Shown in pieces: positions 22,064 to 33,719 of a DNA stretch of 64,000 nucleotides (its first letter is position 1; every line of letters begins with the position of its first letter). Source of the stretch: Flaccisagitta enflata (Eukaryota; Chaetognatha; Sagittoidea; Aphragmophora). The stretch lies in contig OZ231128.1 of the NCBI GenBank assembly GCA_965153355.1, positions 3,782,001 through 3,846,000 on the forward strand, given 5' to 3'. A program made the translations under genes and the position numbers. A model generated the notes under the pieces. It searched no databases, was not told where the DNA came from, and worked only from the letters and a program-made list of their open reading frames with translations.

Positions 22064-22110
22064 TCAAAATGTTATCACTTTAACCATTGGTTAAAGTGAT
22101 AACATTTTGA
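22064..22110. repeat. Perfect 23-bp inverted repeat with 1-nt spacer
   Basis: The arms start TCAAAATGTTATCACTTTAA and continue with CCA; after a single T the exact complement follows to 22110. It lies about 105 bases beyond the NTPase stop codon. Confidence 0.9.
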
Positions 22111-22149
22111 AGGGGAATTACGTATTACTTTTGGGATGGTTATGACCTA

Positions 22150-22560
22150 TGAGGGTGGTCGGGGATAGTGGTCAAATTTCAAAAAATGATATACACTACT
22201 TTATTGCATAAATGCACCCCGTTAAGAGGTTTCCCCACTAGTAGAGGTCTGCTTTTTTAAATTATAGCATACCAGCAACACTGTTGACTTTTTATGGCTT
22301 TGAAATATTCCTTATAACACCTGTTTAAAGATTATTGTCAAGTAATAGCAAGCATTAAAAGCATGAAATACATACGAATAGTTGGCTTAATGGGCAGAAA
22401 TTTTTACTGTAATTTGCCCAAAGTATCTGCTAACTTCCATCTAAATTTCATCTTACTGGGTCAATTGGAAGTATCATTTTTATGCAATTTATTCTTGCTA
22501 TGCATTGACAATACAATCTTGCCAAAATGTATACCGACACCTTGGCAATTCATTTGTTAA
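22150..22560. repeat. Diverged copies of dispersed foldback sequences
   Basis: GGTCAAATTTCAAAAAATGA (near 22172) matches the element at 29999-30305. Further on, CTTACTGGGTCAATTGGAAGT resembles part of the element at 42124-42725. No coding signal is supported. Confidence 0.5.
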
Positions 22561-22673
22561 TTCAACAAAAATTGACCAACATAGTATATTGAAAGTGATA
22601 GTAGGAGATAAGATGTTTTTACCTAATAGATGATTCGAGTTATTTACATTTTAAGCACTTCATACAAATTTGA

Positions 22674-22880
22674 AGTCGCGTGCTCGCGACTCTACAACCC
22701 GCTATGTTGGTCGGTTGGTCAGTCAGTCTGTTGGTCGGTCAATTAGCTTTTCTAGCATTTTCGGCGTTTTTGGTCGTCTTTTGCATTACTGCTCCTGTCC
22801 AAATGCTTCAGTTAGCACATTTTATCACTGCCCCTGCCCACTCGCACGCAACTTCGGTAGCCGTATATCCGGCCTTGTTT
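22674..22880 (-). mobile_element. Hairpin-ended GGAC element, subfamily A
   Basis: AGTCGCGTGCTCGCGACTCTACAACCC at the left, a GGTC/AGTC tract, CACTGCCCCTGCCCACTCGC, and TATCCGGCCTTGTTTT at the right. The stem is intact. Confidence 0.8.
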
Positions 22881-23527
22881 TGTCTCAAAAATCATTCATC
22901 TTCTATTTTTAGCAATTCCATTTTGAGGACTTAATTTGCATAATGCAGTGAGATTTATCAATTTTTGAACTAGCTATTATCAATTTCTTATATTTGTAGA
23001 ATTGGTAATCTGCTTTTTAAGTAAGCTCTTTTACAGTTAATGTTCTGATATTTTAGTGTATTCTCACAAATACCATAACTTTCTAAAATAAATGACTGTC
23101 CTTTTGGTAACAAAACTACACAGGATTTTGCTTATTTGTAGGATTTCTGTGGGAACTTAAAGAGCAGAACAAAAACGGAAGATGAGGGAATTTTGAAGAA
23201 AAAAAAATGATCATTTTTTTTATTTTTGCTCCTCTTTATTGCCAAAGTAGAGTGAAGGTATACTTCAAACTTTTGGTATGTGAAGCACTCAACCCTCTCA
23301 TAAATATAATGTTATTTCTCAGTTCATTTCGAACGCGCGCGAAACCGTGCGTGTCCAAATGGATAAATTATAACAAATCAAACCAAAGAATTGAATTTAA
23401 TCAAACAATTATTTAATACGCACTTGATTAAACAGACGGGGGACGTCAAAACCTTTTTGAAGAACCCAATCAATTATATATCAACTCAGATTCACACTCT
23501 TTAACACCAAATAACCCCCGAATCACG

Positions 23528-26500
23528 ATGCCTCTTCGCGGAATCCGGAGGTTCGTCATCCAAAATCATGCGGACATTGTAACCTGCTTAGCCATGCTTT
23601 TCGTTATTGGACTCATGTTTCAGGTGCGTTCAGAACACTTTTAGCCGTAATTTTGGCGCAGAATAAATCGACGAGGTCCTTTGTTTTGGACTTTCTATGG
23701 GATGGGGTTGGGGATGGTTTTAGGGTTAGGCTGGCGTTGGGGCTAGGTTAGGGTTGGGTTTTGTAAATCACAACCCGTATCTGCTTGAATTAAAGCTTCG
23801 CCCTTGCGTGGGAACCCGAAAGGAAACAAAAGATTGGAATTGTTTTAGAAAAAGACTTCCAAGATTTTGAGGAGCATGTAGTCAATAAAATGAAGTTGTC
23901 ATCGAAAAAGCGACAAACTGACTTCATTTATTGTATGGTTCATTGCCACAAGCTTACAACTTAAATCCGGCATTGTCAATAACTTGATTCCATGCTTGCC
24001 ATTTTATCACGCCCACGTGACGTCTCCGGTCGCGCAGTTGTTTGTTTTCATGGGTCATAGCGTGACGTTGAAGGGGACCGAGCCTACCGAAGAAGCGCAA
24101 GTTACGTTATACGCTTACGGGGTCAAAGACGTTTGCGCCGTTTTCTTCTACATGCTCGCTGCCGTCCTCATGCACGATGTTCTCCAGGTGAGATCGAGCG
24201 TCTTTCATCCACCTTTTCTTTCCTCCATCTTTTCTTTCCTCCATCTTTTCTTTCCTCCATCTTCTCTCTCCTCCATCTTTTCCTTCCTTGCCTTCATCTT
24301 TTTGTTCCTCCATCTTTTTGTTTTTCCATCTTTTCTTTCCTCCACATTTTTGATTTTCCATCATTTCTTTCCTCCACATTTTTGTTTTTCCATCTTTTCT
24401 TTCCTTCATCTTTTCTTTCCTCCGTCTTTTCTTTCCTCCATCTTTTCTTTCCTCCATCTTTTCTTTCCTCCATCTTTTCTCTCCTCCATCTTTTCTTTCC
24501 TTCATCTTCTCTCTCCTCCATCTTTTCCTTCCTCCATCTTTTCTTTCCTCCATCTTTTTGTTTTTCCATCTTTTCTTTCCTCCACATTTTTGTTTTTCCA
24601 TCTTTTCTTTCCTTCATCTTTTCTTTCCTCCTTTTCTTTCCTTCATCGTTTCTTTCCTTCATCATTTCTTTCCTTCATCTTTTCTTTCCTCCATCTTTTC
24701 TTATCTCCATCTTTTCTTTCCTCCATATTTTCTTTCCTTCATCTTTTCTTTCCTCCATCTTTTCTTTCCTCCATCTTTTCTTTCCTCCATCTTTTCTTTC
24801 CTCCATCTTTTCTTTCCTCCATCTTTTCGTTCTTCCATCTTTTTCTTTTTCCATCTTTTTATTCCTTCATCTTTTCTCTCTTTCATCTTTTCTTTTGTTT
24901 CCTCCGTCTTTTCTTTCCTTCATCTTTTCTTCCCTCCATCTTTTTTTCCTCCATCATTTCTTTCCGCCATCTTTTCTTTCCGCCATCTTTTCTCATTCCT
25001 CCATCTTTTCTTTCCTCCATCTTTTCTTCCCTCCATCTTTTCTTTCCTCCATCTTTTCTTATTCCTCCATCTTTTCTTATTCCTCCATCTTTTCTTATTC
25101 TTCCATCATTTCTTATTCATCCATCTTTTCTTATTCTTTCATCTTTTCTTATTCTTCCATCTTTTCTTGTTCTTCCATCTTTTCTTAGTCTTCCATTTTT
25201 TCTTATTCATCCATCTTCTCTTATTCTTCCTTCAGTCTTTCTTTTCTTCCTTCTTTTCTCTCTTTCATCTTTCCTTTCTCCCTTTTTACCACCTTTTCTT
25301 GCCTTCGTCTTTTCTTTCTTCCATCTTCTCCCTCTTTATTCCATCTTCTCCTTCTTTCGTCTTTTCTTTCTTCCATCTTCTCCTTCTTTCGTCTTTTCTT
25401 GCTTTCGTCCTTTCTTTTTTCCAACTCCCTTCGTCTTTTCTTTCTTCCATCTTTTCTTTCTTCCTATTTGCCTTCTATCAAACCTTCCTTCCATCAAACT
25501 TTTCTTCCATCAATTTTCTTTCTTCCATCGTGCTTTCAGAAGTATGCCTTGGACAAGATCAATCGAAAGATGCACCTATCAAAACTCAAGCAATCCAAAT
25601 TTAACGAGTCGGGTCAGCTTTTGGCCTTCTACGTGATTTCTCTTGCTCGGGGAATATATATCCTGGTTACCGAGGGCTACATTTGGGACCTCACGTCGTT
25701 GTGGGCCGAGTAAGTAATCTTCGATTGAACGCAGGACTTCGAAAAAAAGAACCATCTCGTAACTCTTACGTACAAAATTGCTTCTTTCATTTATTTCTCT
25801 CCTTCTGCATCTCCCTCCCCCACCTTTATTAGTTATCCCGCGAGTCACGCGTTGCAGCCATACAGGGTGTTTCACGCGTTTTGAGGTATTCTAAAACGAC
25901 ATATCTCTGCTTCTAGTAACTTTTTTAAACTTCTGAAAAAAGATCCAGAAAGGTCATGATCTGCAGATTTCACATGTCAAATCTCATGATATTGCGATAA
26001 TTTTTGAAGCAACCATATGGCTTTGAAGTCTGTATGTGATTTCAGAGTGCCTGTCATTTTTTTACGAAATTTTTTAATGACACAAAACCTAATCACCAAA
26101 AATCTGTTATCATTAGCTACAGAGCATATCTTTATTCATTTTAAAGCTTTAATCATGTAGAGCTACACGACTCTTCAACCCACTTTGTCTGTCCATTGGT
26201 TCGTCGGTCGGTCAGTCTGTTGGTCCCCATTTTATTTTTTTTGGCAATTTTGAGCGTTTTGAGCTCACTGCTCCTGCCCATATGCCCCAGTGACCTTCAC
26301 CATCACTGCACACCTCTGCATGACTAGGGTAGCCATGTATCCGGCCTTGTTAAAATGTAAAATGCAAAATTTTAAAATATTGAAGAAGAATGGTTTGGCA
26401 TCATTGATAAACAAGTGATGCGAGGTCACAAATTTGTTGCGGACAGCTGGGCACGGGCATCTAACCCCCTTCCACACCCCAATCCACCCAACAGTCAAAC

Positions 26501-27500
26501 ATACGCAAAAAGAATAAAAAATGTCACTTTTCGACTCAATCACCTCTATGGACCAACCAACCAACCAGCCTCTTATGAGTTGCATGTCCGCAACTAAAAA
26601 GCCAAAATGGCAGTTTGAAATCATTTCTCTACTTCAAATTTACCTGGTCGCTTCAAAAATTATTGCAATATCATGAGATTTTAGATATAAAATCTGCAGA
26701 TCATGATCTTTCTAAATCTTTTTTTCAGAATTTAAAGAAAGTTACTAGAAGCAGAGATATGTCGTTTTAGAAAACCTCAAAACGCGTGAAACACCCTGTA
26801 CATATCAAAGTTCTTCTTCGTGATGCAAATTTCCTATTGGCTGCATTGTTTCCCCGTACTGTACTTCCAAAGGGTGAAAAAGGAAGAGCTTTCCGCCCGC
26901 GTTCAATACGCCGCCTTATATTTAGGTGAGGAAATGTCCGTTCGCCTTAACGAGATGTGCCGCAGAATTCTATTGATTCAACAAAACCATCGATTACTAG
27001 TATACTGTCATAACACCTTTAATTCCCCCTCCTCATTCCCTCCAGTGTTTACCGTCGCGGCCTACGTGCTGAATTTCACTCGCGTGGCGTTGTGCTTGCT
27101 GTTGGTCCAATATTTGGTGGAGACCCTCCGTCACGTGGCTCGTTTGCTGCATTTCGCCGAGAAACCGACTCTGGCTAAGCACGCCTTCGCCGTCTTTAAC
27201 GTGCTCTTCGTCGTCGCCCGTCTGCTCAGCATCACGCTGGGCATTCTCACTTTTTGGTACGGACTGCCGTTGGCCGCTTCCTCCGGCAGCCTCGACGTGG
27301 CCGCGAGCAACTTCAACGTTCAAATCGTGCGCATCAATTGCCTGGTGGCGATTTGTCTGCTTCAAGCCAAACTCATGTGGACCTTCATCACGTTCCATCT
27401 GAAACGACACCGCCAATTGCAGTCCCAAGAAAACGCCGAAGGCGAATACGACGTTCTACCCGAAGCCGACCAGCAGCTTAAGAATAAGAAATCCAAGTAA
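23528..27500 (+). CDS. TRAM1: Translocating chain-associated membrane protein (TRAM1/2 family), six exons
   Basis: TRAM is a multispanning ER protein next to the Sec61 translocon that helps nascent secretory and membrane proteins enter the ER. My exon model: 23528-23623, about 24038-24187, 25540-25709, 25833-25866, 26811-26925, 27046-27500; about 339 residues (human TRAM1 is about 370). Family landmarks are [16 protein letters not shown] (exon 1), [14 protein letters not shown] (exon 2), [20 protein letters not shown] (exon 3), [21 protein letters not shown] (exon 5), and [24 protein letters not shown] and [13 protein letters not shown] (exon 6). All phases agree, but the exon 2 acceptor is uncertain: similarity begins earlier (VTSPVAQ, about 24017), yet the only suitable AG is at 24036-24037. 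Exon 4 is just 34 bases, and intron 4 is nearly coextensive with a mariner-like element. The charged C-terminus ([18 protein letters not shown]) is short. Confidence 0.88.
23700..23835. repeat. Telomere-like GGGTTAGG array with conserved flank, in TRAM intron 1
   Basis: It has the same organisation as 8226-8395: GGTTAGG-like units, then AATCACAACCCG and GAATTAAAGCTTCGCCC. Confidence 0.7.
24205..25530. repeat. Pyrimidine minisatellite filling TRAM intron 3
   Basis: The unit is about 16 bases (TTTCCTCCATCTTTTC), degenerate, and drifts to TTCTTATTCCTCCATC and finally TTTCTTCC. It covers nearly the whole 1.35 kb intron up to the acceptor. Long open frames on both strands here are artefacts of the repeat. 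Confidence 0.92.
26158..26351 (-). mobile_element. Hairpin-ended GGAC element, subfamily A, nested
   Basis: AGAGCTACACGACTCT, a GGTC/GTTC tract, CACTGCTCCTGCCC, and TATCCGGCCTTGTT. It is inserted in the loop of the foldback at 25863-26798. Confidence 0.75.
26409..26600 (+). mobile_element. Hairpin-ended GGAC element, subfamily B variant, nested
   Basis: AAGTGATGCGAGGTCACAAA, TTGCGGACAGCTGGGCACGG, CACTTTTCGACTC, a short GGACCAACC tract, and GAGTTGCATGTCCGCAACTAAAAA. It resembles the copy at 8491-8717. Confidence 0.7.
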
Positions 27501-28095
27501 CGTTGAAAACTAGAAATTGATAACTCGCGCGCGTTTGGTCGCGCCTAACTGAAACCGAGACTGAACAAGCCTTCCTTTGTTAAATGAATGAGAATGACTT
27601 GGCGAGGAGGAATGCGAACGCGTGCGTCTCTTGTAGGGCTTTTTTTTTAAAAAACACAAGTAGGTTTTCTTGATGGAGTTTTATCGGAACGGTGATCGAT
27701 TGCACGGTTTTTTTTTATAATTCTTCGGTCTTAAGTGATCTGCCGAACTTCAAATTGAAGTCCATACCGGCGCGAAATTGAATTAATAGATTGATTTCCA
27801 GACGATCTAGTCAATAGATGTTTAAGAATTGAGTGTACGAAGAAAATCGTTCAAATAATTTTTTTTAATTATTTTTTTTTTTTCGGTTTAGATCGGATAC
27901 TTCGCCGTTAATCCTACCATAACGATCAGTCGATCACACTTCCTGAGGCTGATCTGAATCAGTCCACGACTGTTATCATAAAGTGCTCTTCCTTCCAGGG
28001 CCGGCGAGAGAAATGGCGGCCCCCCCCTCTAGCCCCTATGGCCGGCCCCCTTGGGAATCATCAATATCATAATCAAAATCATGTCTGAATTACTG
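27501..28095. other. TRAM 3' flank, gene-free
   Basis: Presumed 3' untranslated and intergenic sequence. I see no canonical AATAAA close to the stop codon and no gene. Confidence 0.5.
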
Positions 28096-28099
28096 AAAG

Positions 28100-28327
28100 C
28101 CCATGGCCTTTTTCTTTTTCTTCTTCTTCTGCTTCATCTTTGTCTTCTTCTTCTGCTTCTTCTTCTTCTTCCTCTTCTTCTTCTTCTCCTTCCTCTTCTT
28201 CTTCCTCTTCTGCTTTTTCTTCTTCCTCTTCTTTTTCTTCTGCTTCTTCATCTTCCTCTTCTTCTTCTTCTTCTTCCTCCTCTTCTTCCTCTTCTTCCTC
28301 TTCTGCTTCTTCTTCTTCTTCTTCATC

Positions 28328-28359
<32 letters not shown>

Positions 28360-28860
28360 CTTCTTCTTCTTCTTCTTCTTCTTCTTCTTCTTCTTTTTAT
28401 TTTGATTTTTCTTCGTCTTCTTCTTCTTCTTTGTCCTCTTCTTCTTTTTCTTCTTCTTCTTCTTCTTCTTCTTCTTCTTCTTCTTCTTCTTCTTCTCCTT
28501 CTTTTTATTTTGATTTTTCTTCGTCTTCTTCTTCTTCTTTGTCCTCTTCTTCTTTTTCTTCTTCTTCTTCTTCTTCTTCTTCTTCTTCTTCTTCTTCTTC
28601 TTCTTCTTCTTCTTCTTCTTCTTCATCTTCTTCTTCTTCTTCTTTGTCTTCTTCGTCGTCATCTTCTTCTTCTTCTTCTTCGTCTTCCTCTTCTTCTTCT
28701 TTTTCGTTATATTTTTTTGATTCTTTTTCAATTTTCACTTTTTCTTTTTCTTCTCCATCTTCTGCTCTCCTTCTTCTTCATCTCCTTCGTCATTTTAATA
28801 ACAACTTCTTTTTTTTCTTTTTTTCCTTCTTCTTTTCTTTTTCTTCTTCTTTTTCTTCAT
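28100..28860. repeat. (CTT)n microsatellite array with duplicated segment
   Basis: About 750 bases of TTC/CTT with interruptions. A segment containing TTTTTATTTTGATTTTTCTT plus CGTC recurs about 110 bases further on (28394 and 28501), a higher-order duplication within the array. Confidence 0.92.
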
Positions 28861-28894
28861 GTTGCCTTCCAAGCGAGCCCGAAAAACTTAACCA

Positions 28895-29053
28895 TTATTA
28901 CATGCCTTCTAGTGAAAATTGCCTTATAGGCGGGTGCGCCATAGAAAGGTTTTCTCAACAATAAAACTAAGGCAAAAAAGTTGGGACTTTCAAAATCATG
29001 CATTTTAGTAAGGGATGCCTTATTAGCGGGTACGCTCTAGTGAAGCTCGACTG
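28895..29053. mobile_element. Truncated pogo/mariner-like MITE
   Basis: The right end GCTCTAGTGAAGCTCGACTG followed by TA matches the termini at 18748-18927. The left end is decayed. Confidence 0.45.
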
Positions 29054-29275
29054 TATTGATTGCACAAAACTTTGCTTGGCGCCATCGCATCTGAAAGAAC
29101 ATGGTCAAATTTACCAAACCAGTAATTTCATTAGTAGTCCCATTTGGCCCAAAAAAGTGCCAACTTTCTCAAATGTCTCATATCAAGGAATTCTGTTTTT
29201 CCCTTTTCCTTATGAGTCATAAGGGAACAAGGCCGAATACACGGGCCAGGACGGTGCGCCGGGCGTCATTTTTCT

Positions 29276-29490
29276 TAGACCTATCCCTAGCTCAATCAGA
29301 CCTTTCCCTAGCTCTACCAGACCTATCCCGAGCTCTATAAGTGCTATACCGAGCTCTGTCAGACCTATCCCGAGCTCTATTAGACCTATCCCCAGCTCTA
29401 TCAGACCTATCCCCTGCTCTTTAAGACCTATCCGACCTATCACCAGACCTATCCAACCTATCCCCAGCTCTATCAGACCTAACCGTAGCT
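29276..29490. repeat. 21-bp minisatellite
   Basis: About ten units of AGACCTATCCC(C/T)AGCTCTAT(C). The period is a multiple of three, so both strands stay open; on the minus strand this gives a repeating LIELGIG heptapeptide. The 5' end of a hairpin-ended element (AACAAGGCCGAATACACGGG, about 29225) abuts it. Confidence 0.85.
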
Positions 29491-29623
29491 AATAATTCTA
29501 ATGAAAGAAATGACGAGTATCATCAGTGATAAACGAGATGAGTTTTCAATTGATTTCAAACATTTTTAGCGATTTTTCATTCGAGCACGACCCACAGTCC
29601 ATCAAATCCCACCCTGATGGGAA

Positions 29624-29755
29624 AACAAGGCCGGATACACGGCAATCCAGTCGCGGACGGTTGGGCAGGAGCAGTAATGCGAAAACCACTCGGAATTCAA
29701 AAATGTGACGGACCGATAGACCAACCTACCGACCTACCGATCGACACGGCAAGCT
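29624..29755 (+). mobile_element. 5' part of a hairpin-ended GGAC element
   Basis: AACAAGGCCGGATACACGGC, CGCGGACGGTTGGGCAGGAG and a GACC tract. At about 29745 it switches into a reversed TTAGCTAC-type repeat; the terminal hairpin is missing. Confidence 0.65.
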
Positions 29756-29998
29756 CGGTCGCCAACAAGGTCCTAGCCCAAGTAGCTGCCGGTAGCTCTC
29801 TAGGTATCTAAAAAATATTTAAACTTTTTTCCAAGTATCTGAAAAAGTAGCAAAATTTCTCTCGTCATACCATAGCACTATATGGCACCGAATAAAATGA
29901 CTGCCAGTAAAGAACAAGGTTTTGTATCCAACAAAAATCAAACAAAAATCACAGAGTGACATGAAAGATAATGGGAAGAAAATGTGGTGTGTGTGTTA

Positions 29999-30470
<472 letters not shown>

Positions 30471-30537
30471 ATTTTCCCTCTTATGACAAATGAGAACCTC
30501 CAGTATCTACAGTAAGTAGCAAAAGGCAAAAAATATA

Positions 30538-31497
30538 CAGAAGGAACTATTTTAAGAGGTGTGGAGGGACCAAAAGTTATAGCAACCCCCCTACAGCCCA
30601 CACTATTGCATCTTTATTCTGGCTTATACTTTAGGTAAAAACAAATTTTTTCATCCAGTCTTTTTTTGAGACTCCTTTAAAAATCGCCACAATTGACATT
30701 TTTATGCTAAAATTTAAGTGTTTTTGAAACTCTCAAAAAATAGGTAAAATTAGAGATTTTGAAAGGATCTTGATAGAATTTCAAAAATTGCCTTGAGGAA
30801 AAAATTTGTATTCATTTAAAGTATAAACCACTACTCAAAGTATAGAAATTCAGGGTGATCAATCTCAACTGGCAAAAAGTATTAAGCTTTTACTCTTATA
30901 TGCATCATCTCACTAATTTGGAATCATTTGTCTCTTTAAGTACTATGTTTGACGTTTTTTATGTCCAAATTTTATAGTTCTAAGATGAATAGTTTGCCAA
31001 CAGCATCAATTTGAAGATTAACAAGTATTTACCATTGTAGGTTAATATATTTTGTTTTTCTCATTATAATCTTTCATTCAACTGTTTTTTTCCTTTACTA
31101 GACTCAACTTTTGATGACAGATTAGTGTCAAATGAAGCATAACTTAAATCTTTGTCATTTGTGACCACTTTTCCATCAGTGTGAGCATGTCAAAGAAAAA
31201 TTATATTGAATAAAAAAAGTTTATTGACTTGCAGGTAAAATTACTTGTTCTACTTCAAATTGATGTTGTGGGCAAACCATTCATCTCAGATTTATGAAAT
31301 TTGGACAGAAAAAATGTCAAACATAGTATCTTAAGGGACAAATAATTCCAAATTAGCAAAATAATGCATTGAAGAGTAAAAGCTTAATACTTTTTTTTGC
31401 CAGTTGAGATTGATCACTCTGTATATGCAATGATGTGGGCTGTAGGGGGGGTGCTACAATTGTGGTCCCTCCGCACCTCTTATAATGGTTTCTTCTG
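30538..31497. mobile_element. 960-bp TA-flanked foldback element
   Basis: The ends CAGAAGGAACTATTTTAAGA and TCTTATAATGGTTTCTTCTG are inverted. The arms (about 300 bases) pair across ACCCCCCTACAGCCCAC, TGATCAATCTCAACTGGC and TTTGAAGATTAACAAGTA / TACTTGTTCTACTTCAAA. The left arm carries an extra ~240-base insertion (about 30605-30845). Confidence 0.8.
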
Positions 31498-31499
31498 TA

Positions 31500-32520
31500 T
31501 ATATTAGCACAACAAGAGATCATGCAAAGTCATAGGAAAGTTCTCTATCAGAGGGAGTATCAAAATCATGTTCACAGATAAACCACAGCAAAAATTTGGT
31601 CCTGAGACCTATAAAAATTGCCGCCGCCAACCCCACTCATATCCCATGGAAAAAGAATGGGAAAGATTTTTGCTTATGTTTTACTATGGGAAAAGGGGCA
31701 GGTGACGGCGCCAATTTATAGGAGTTCCAGGGCTAAATTCTGTTCATGTACCATCTGTAAACATGATTTTGGGCCATATCCCTCTAATAAAGTTTTTTTC
31801 TATGACATCGCATTATTTGTTGTTAGGCTAGTATATATCAGTCATTAAAAAGTAATTTTGTAGCAAAAAGCATCAGTCTCAAGTAGCTAAATAGATGCTC
31901 GAGTATCTTATGGAAATCATCAAAAGTATCTAAATTAGTAGCTGGTAGCTAAACACCTTTTTTGGTAGCTAAGCATCCCTCTGTAGTAGCTAAATTTAGC
32001 TACCTGGTAGCTAAGTTGGTAGCTAAGTTGGTAGCTAAGTTGGTAGCTAAGTTGCCGTGTGTAGAGTCGCGTGTCCGCGACTAAAAACACCTAAGGCCAC
32101 TTTATCCCATTCCACCCACCTACACAGTCCATCAAATCCCCCAAAGCATGTCCTTTTTCATCCCCTGCCCACCCACCTCCAAGTTTTGTTTTCAATATGT
32201 AATCCTTTATGAATTTCATCACTTATTTCTTAGTTTATCACCTTAGAAGTACTTATCTAAGACAAAGTAACTATGAACTGTGTTGCCATACACACATATA
32301 CATAAAGCTCTTACATATGTTTTTTTTTCAAAATCAGACACCTACATGTTACAAGGCGAGAAGAAATTTGTCATCCAGAAGGAATTTCTGTAATATGCAA
32401 ACAATTAAAAAACAAAGCCACTTACACGGCTATCTTAGTCACATGTCAATGGGCAGGGATAGTTTTCTCTAAGATGTTTCTAGGACACACCTAGCATCAT
32501 TTATAACCCTTGGTTACTTG
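31500..32520. other. Gene-free stretch with dispersed repeat fragments
   Basis: 31850-32050 holds a reversed TTAGCTAC-type repeat with repeated GGTAGCTAAGTT. 32051-32087 is the isolated end of a hairpin-ended element (GAGTCGCGTGTCCGCGACTA). Nothing coding is supported. Confidence 0.55.
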
Positions 32521-33065
32521 AGGACAACTTTAGGACAACTTAAGAACAACTTTAGGACAAGTCTAAGACAACTTTAGAACAAATCTAGGACAACTTTAGG
32601 ACAACAGTAGGACAACTTTAGGACGACTTTAGGACAACTCTTGGACAACTCTAGGACAAATCTAGGACAACTCTAGGACAACTCTAGGACAACTCTAGGA
32701 CAACTTTAAAATTACTTTAGGACAACTATAGCACAACTCTGGGACAACTCTAAAACAACTGGGACAATTCTTGAAAAAATCCAGGATGACTTGAAAAATT
32801 CTAGGACTACATTCTGAAAACTCAAGGACAAATCAAGGACATCTCTTGAACATCTCTTGAACAATTCAAAAACAACTCTCAAACAACTCCCTGACCACTC
32901 TGATTTTTGTAGGACCACACTAAAAAAGCTTTAGGATAAGTAGGACAAGTAGGACAACTTTGAACAATTTAAGGACAACTCTAAAATGAGTCAAAGACAC
33001 TTCTAGGACAATTCCAGGACAACTAAAGTACAACTTCAGTACATAATAGACGACTGTAGGATGAC
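32521..33065. repeat. 11-bp minisatellite
   Basis: About 50 units of AGGACAACTTT/AGGACAACTCT with a strict 11-base period for the first 20 or so, degenerating toward the right. A second, shorter array of the same unit lies at 34095-34220. Confidence 0.9.
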
Positions 33066-33500
33066 TAATTTGGAAAAAAGTCAAAGAGACGAAGTCCCTT
33101 CAGTCTTTTTGAGTCCTGCAGAGGAAAACGGACTTCCCTTTGTTTTAAGAGGCGTTTGGGCATGTTGATGCATTTTGGGGGCAGAATGGGACTATGCATG
33201 AAATTAATAGCTAAGAAAGAACTAATTCTCTTCTTTCAGATGACGCCAAGCAGAATTCTGTGCAATCGATAGTTTTGGAGCTATGATTTTTTAAATCTTT
33301 TTATATTTTTTTGCAGTTTTCGCATTCTTCCCAAAAACAAGGAATCGAGTTAGTTGAAGTCTATTTGAATATTGAAATGTCCAAGGTGATGATTGTGTAT
33401 CCTGGCAGCACAGTCTGTCTCATTTCAACTCTGGACGCTATGAGAGGCTTTGTCCGTCAGTCCATCCATTGGTCTGTTGGTCCGTCTGTCAGTCCAAGTC

Positions 33501-33719
33501 AACAAGGCCGGATACACGGCTACCCAAGTCGTGTGCGGGTGGGCAGGGGCTGTTTTTGAGGTCACTTGATCATTTGGGCAGGAGCAGTGAGGCTAAAGAC
33601 CGCAAAAAAATAAAAAAGTAGAGTGTGACGGACCGACAGACGGACGTACGGACTGTTGGATGGACCGACGGATGGACTGACAAAGCGGGGTGTAGAGTCG
33701 CATGGCACGCGACTAAAAA
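33501..33719 (+). mobile_element. Hairpin-ended GGAC element, subfamily A, full length
   Basis: AACAAGGCCGGATACACGGC, GTGCGGGTGGGCAGGGGC, TGATCATTTGGGCAGGAGCA, a GGAC/CGAC tract, and ACAAAGCGGGGTGTAGAGTCGC. It ends AGTCGCATGGCACGCGACTAAAAA (one stem mismatch). This is a good representative copy. Confidence 0.85.

Larger units (their letters stand above)
25863..26798. mobile_element. Tc1/mariner-like foldback element forming TRAM intron 4
   Basis: The terminal inverted repeats start CAGGGTGTTTCACGCGTTTT and end in the exact complement. Imperfect pairing continues inward for about 150 bases (for example TCATGATCTGCAGAT / ATCTGCAGATCATGA). TA lies on both sides (25861-25862 and 26799-26800). 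Two hairpin-ended elements are nested in the middle. The intron (25867-26810) starts four bases into the left end and stops 12 bases past the right end. Confidence 0.88.

Noticed and set aside
23984-25636. A 550-codon open frame through TRAM exons 2-3
   Set aside because: The middle is the pyrimidine minisatellite of intron 3; the flanks splice in phase without it.
28051-28964. Leu-, Ser- and Phe-rich open frames
   Set aside because: Low-complexity translations of a CTT repeat, with no codon bias or splice context.
29210-29443. Minus-strand LIELGIGL repeat protein
   Set aside because: It is the translation of a 21-bp minisatellite with no start context or homology.
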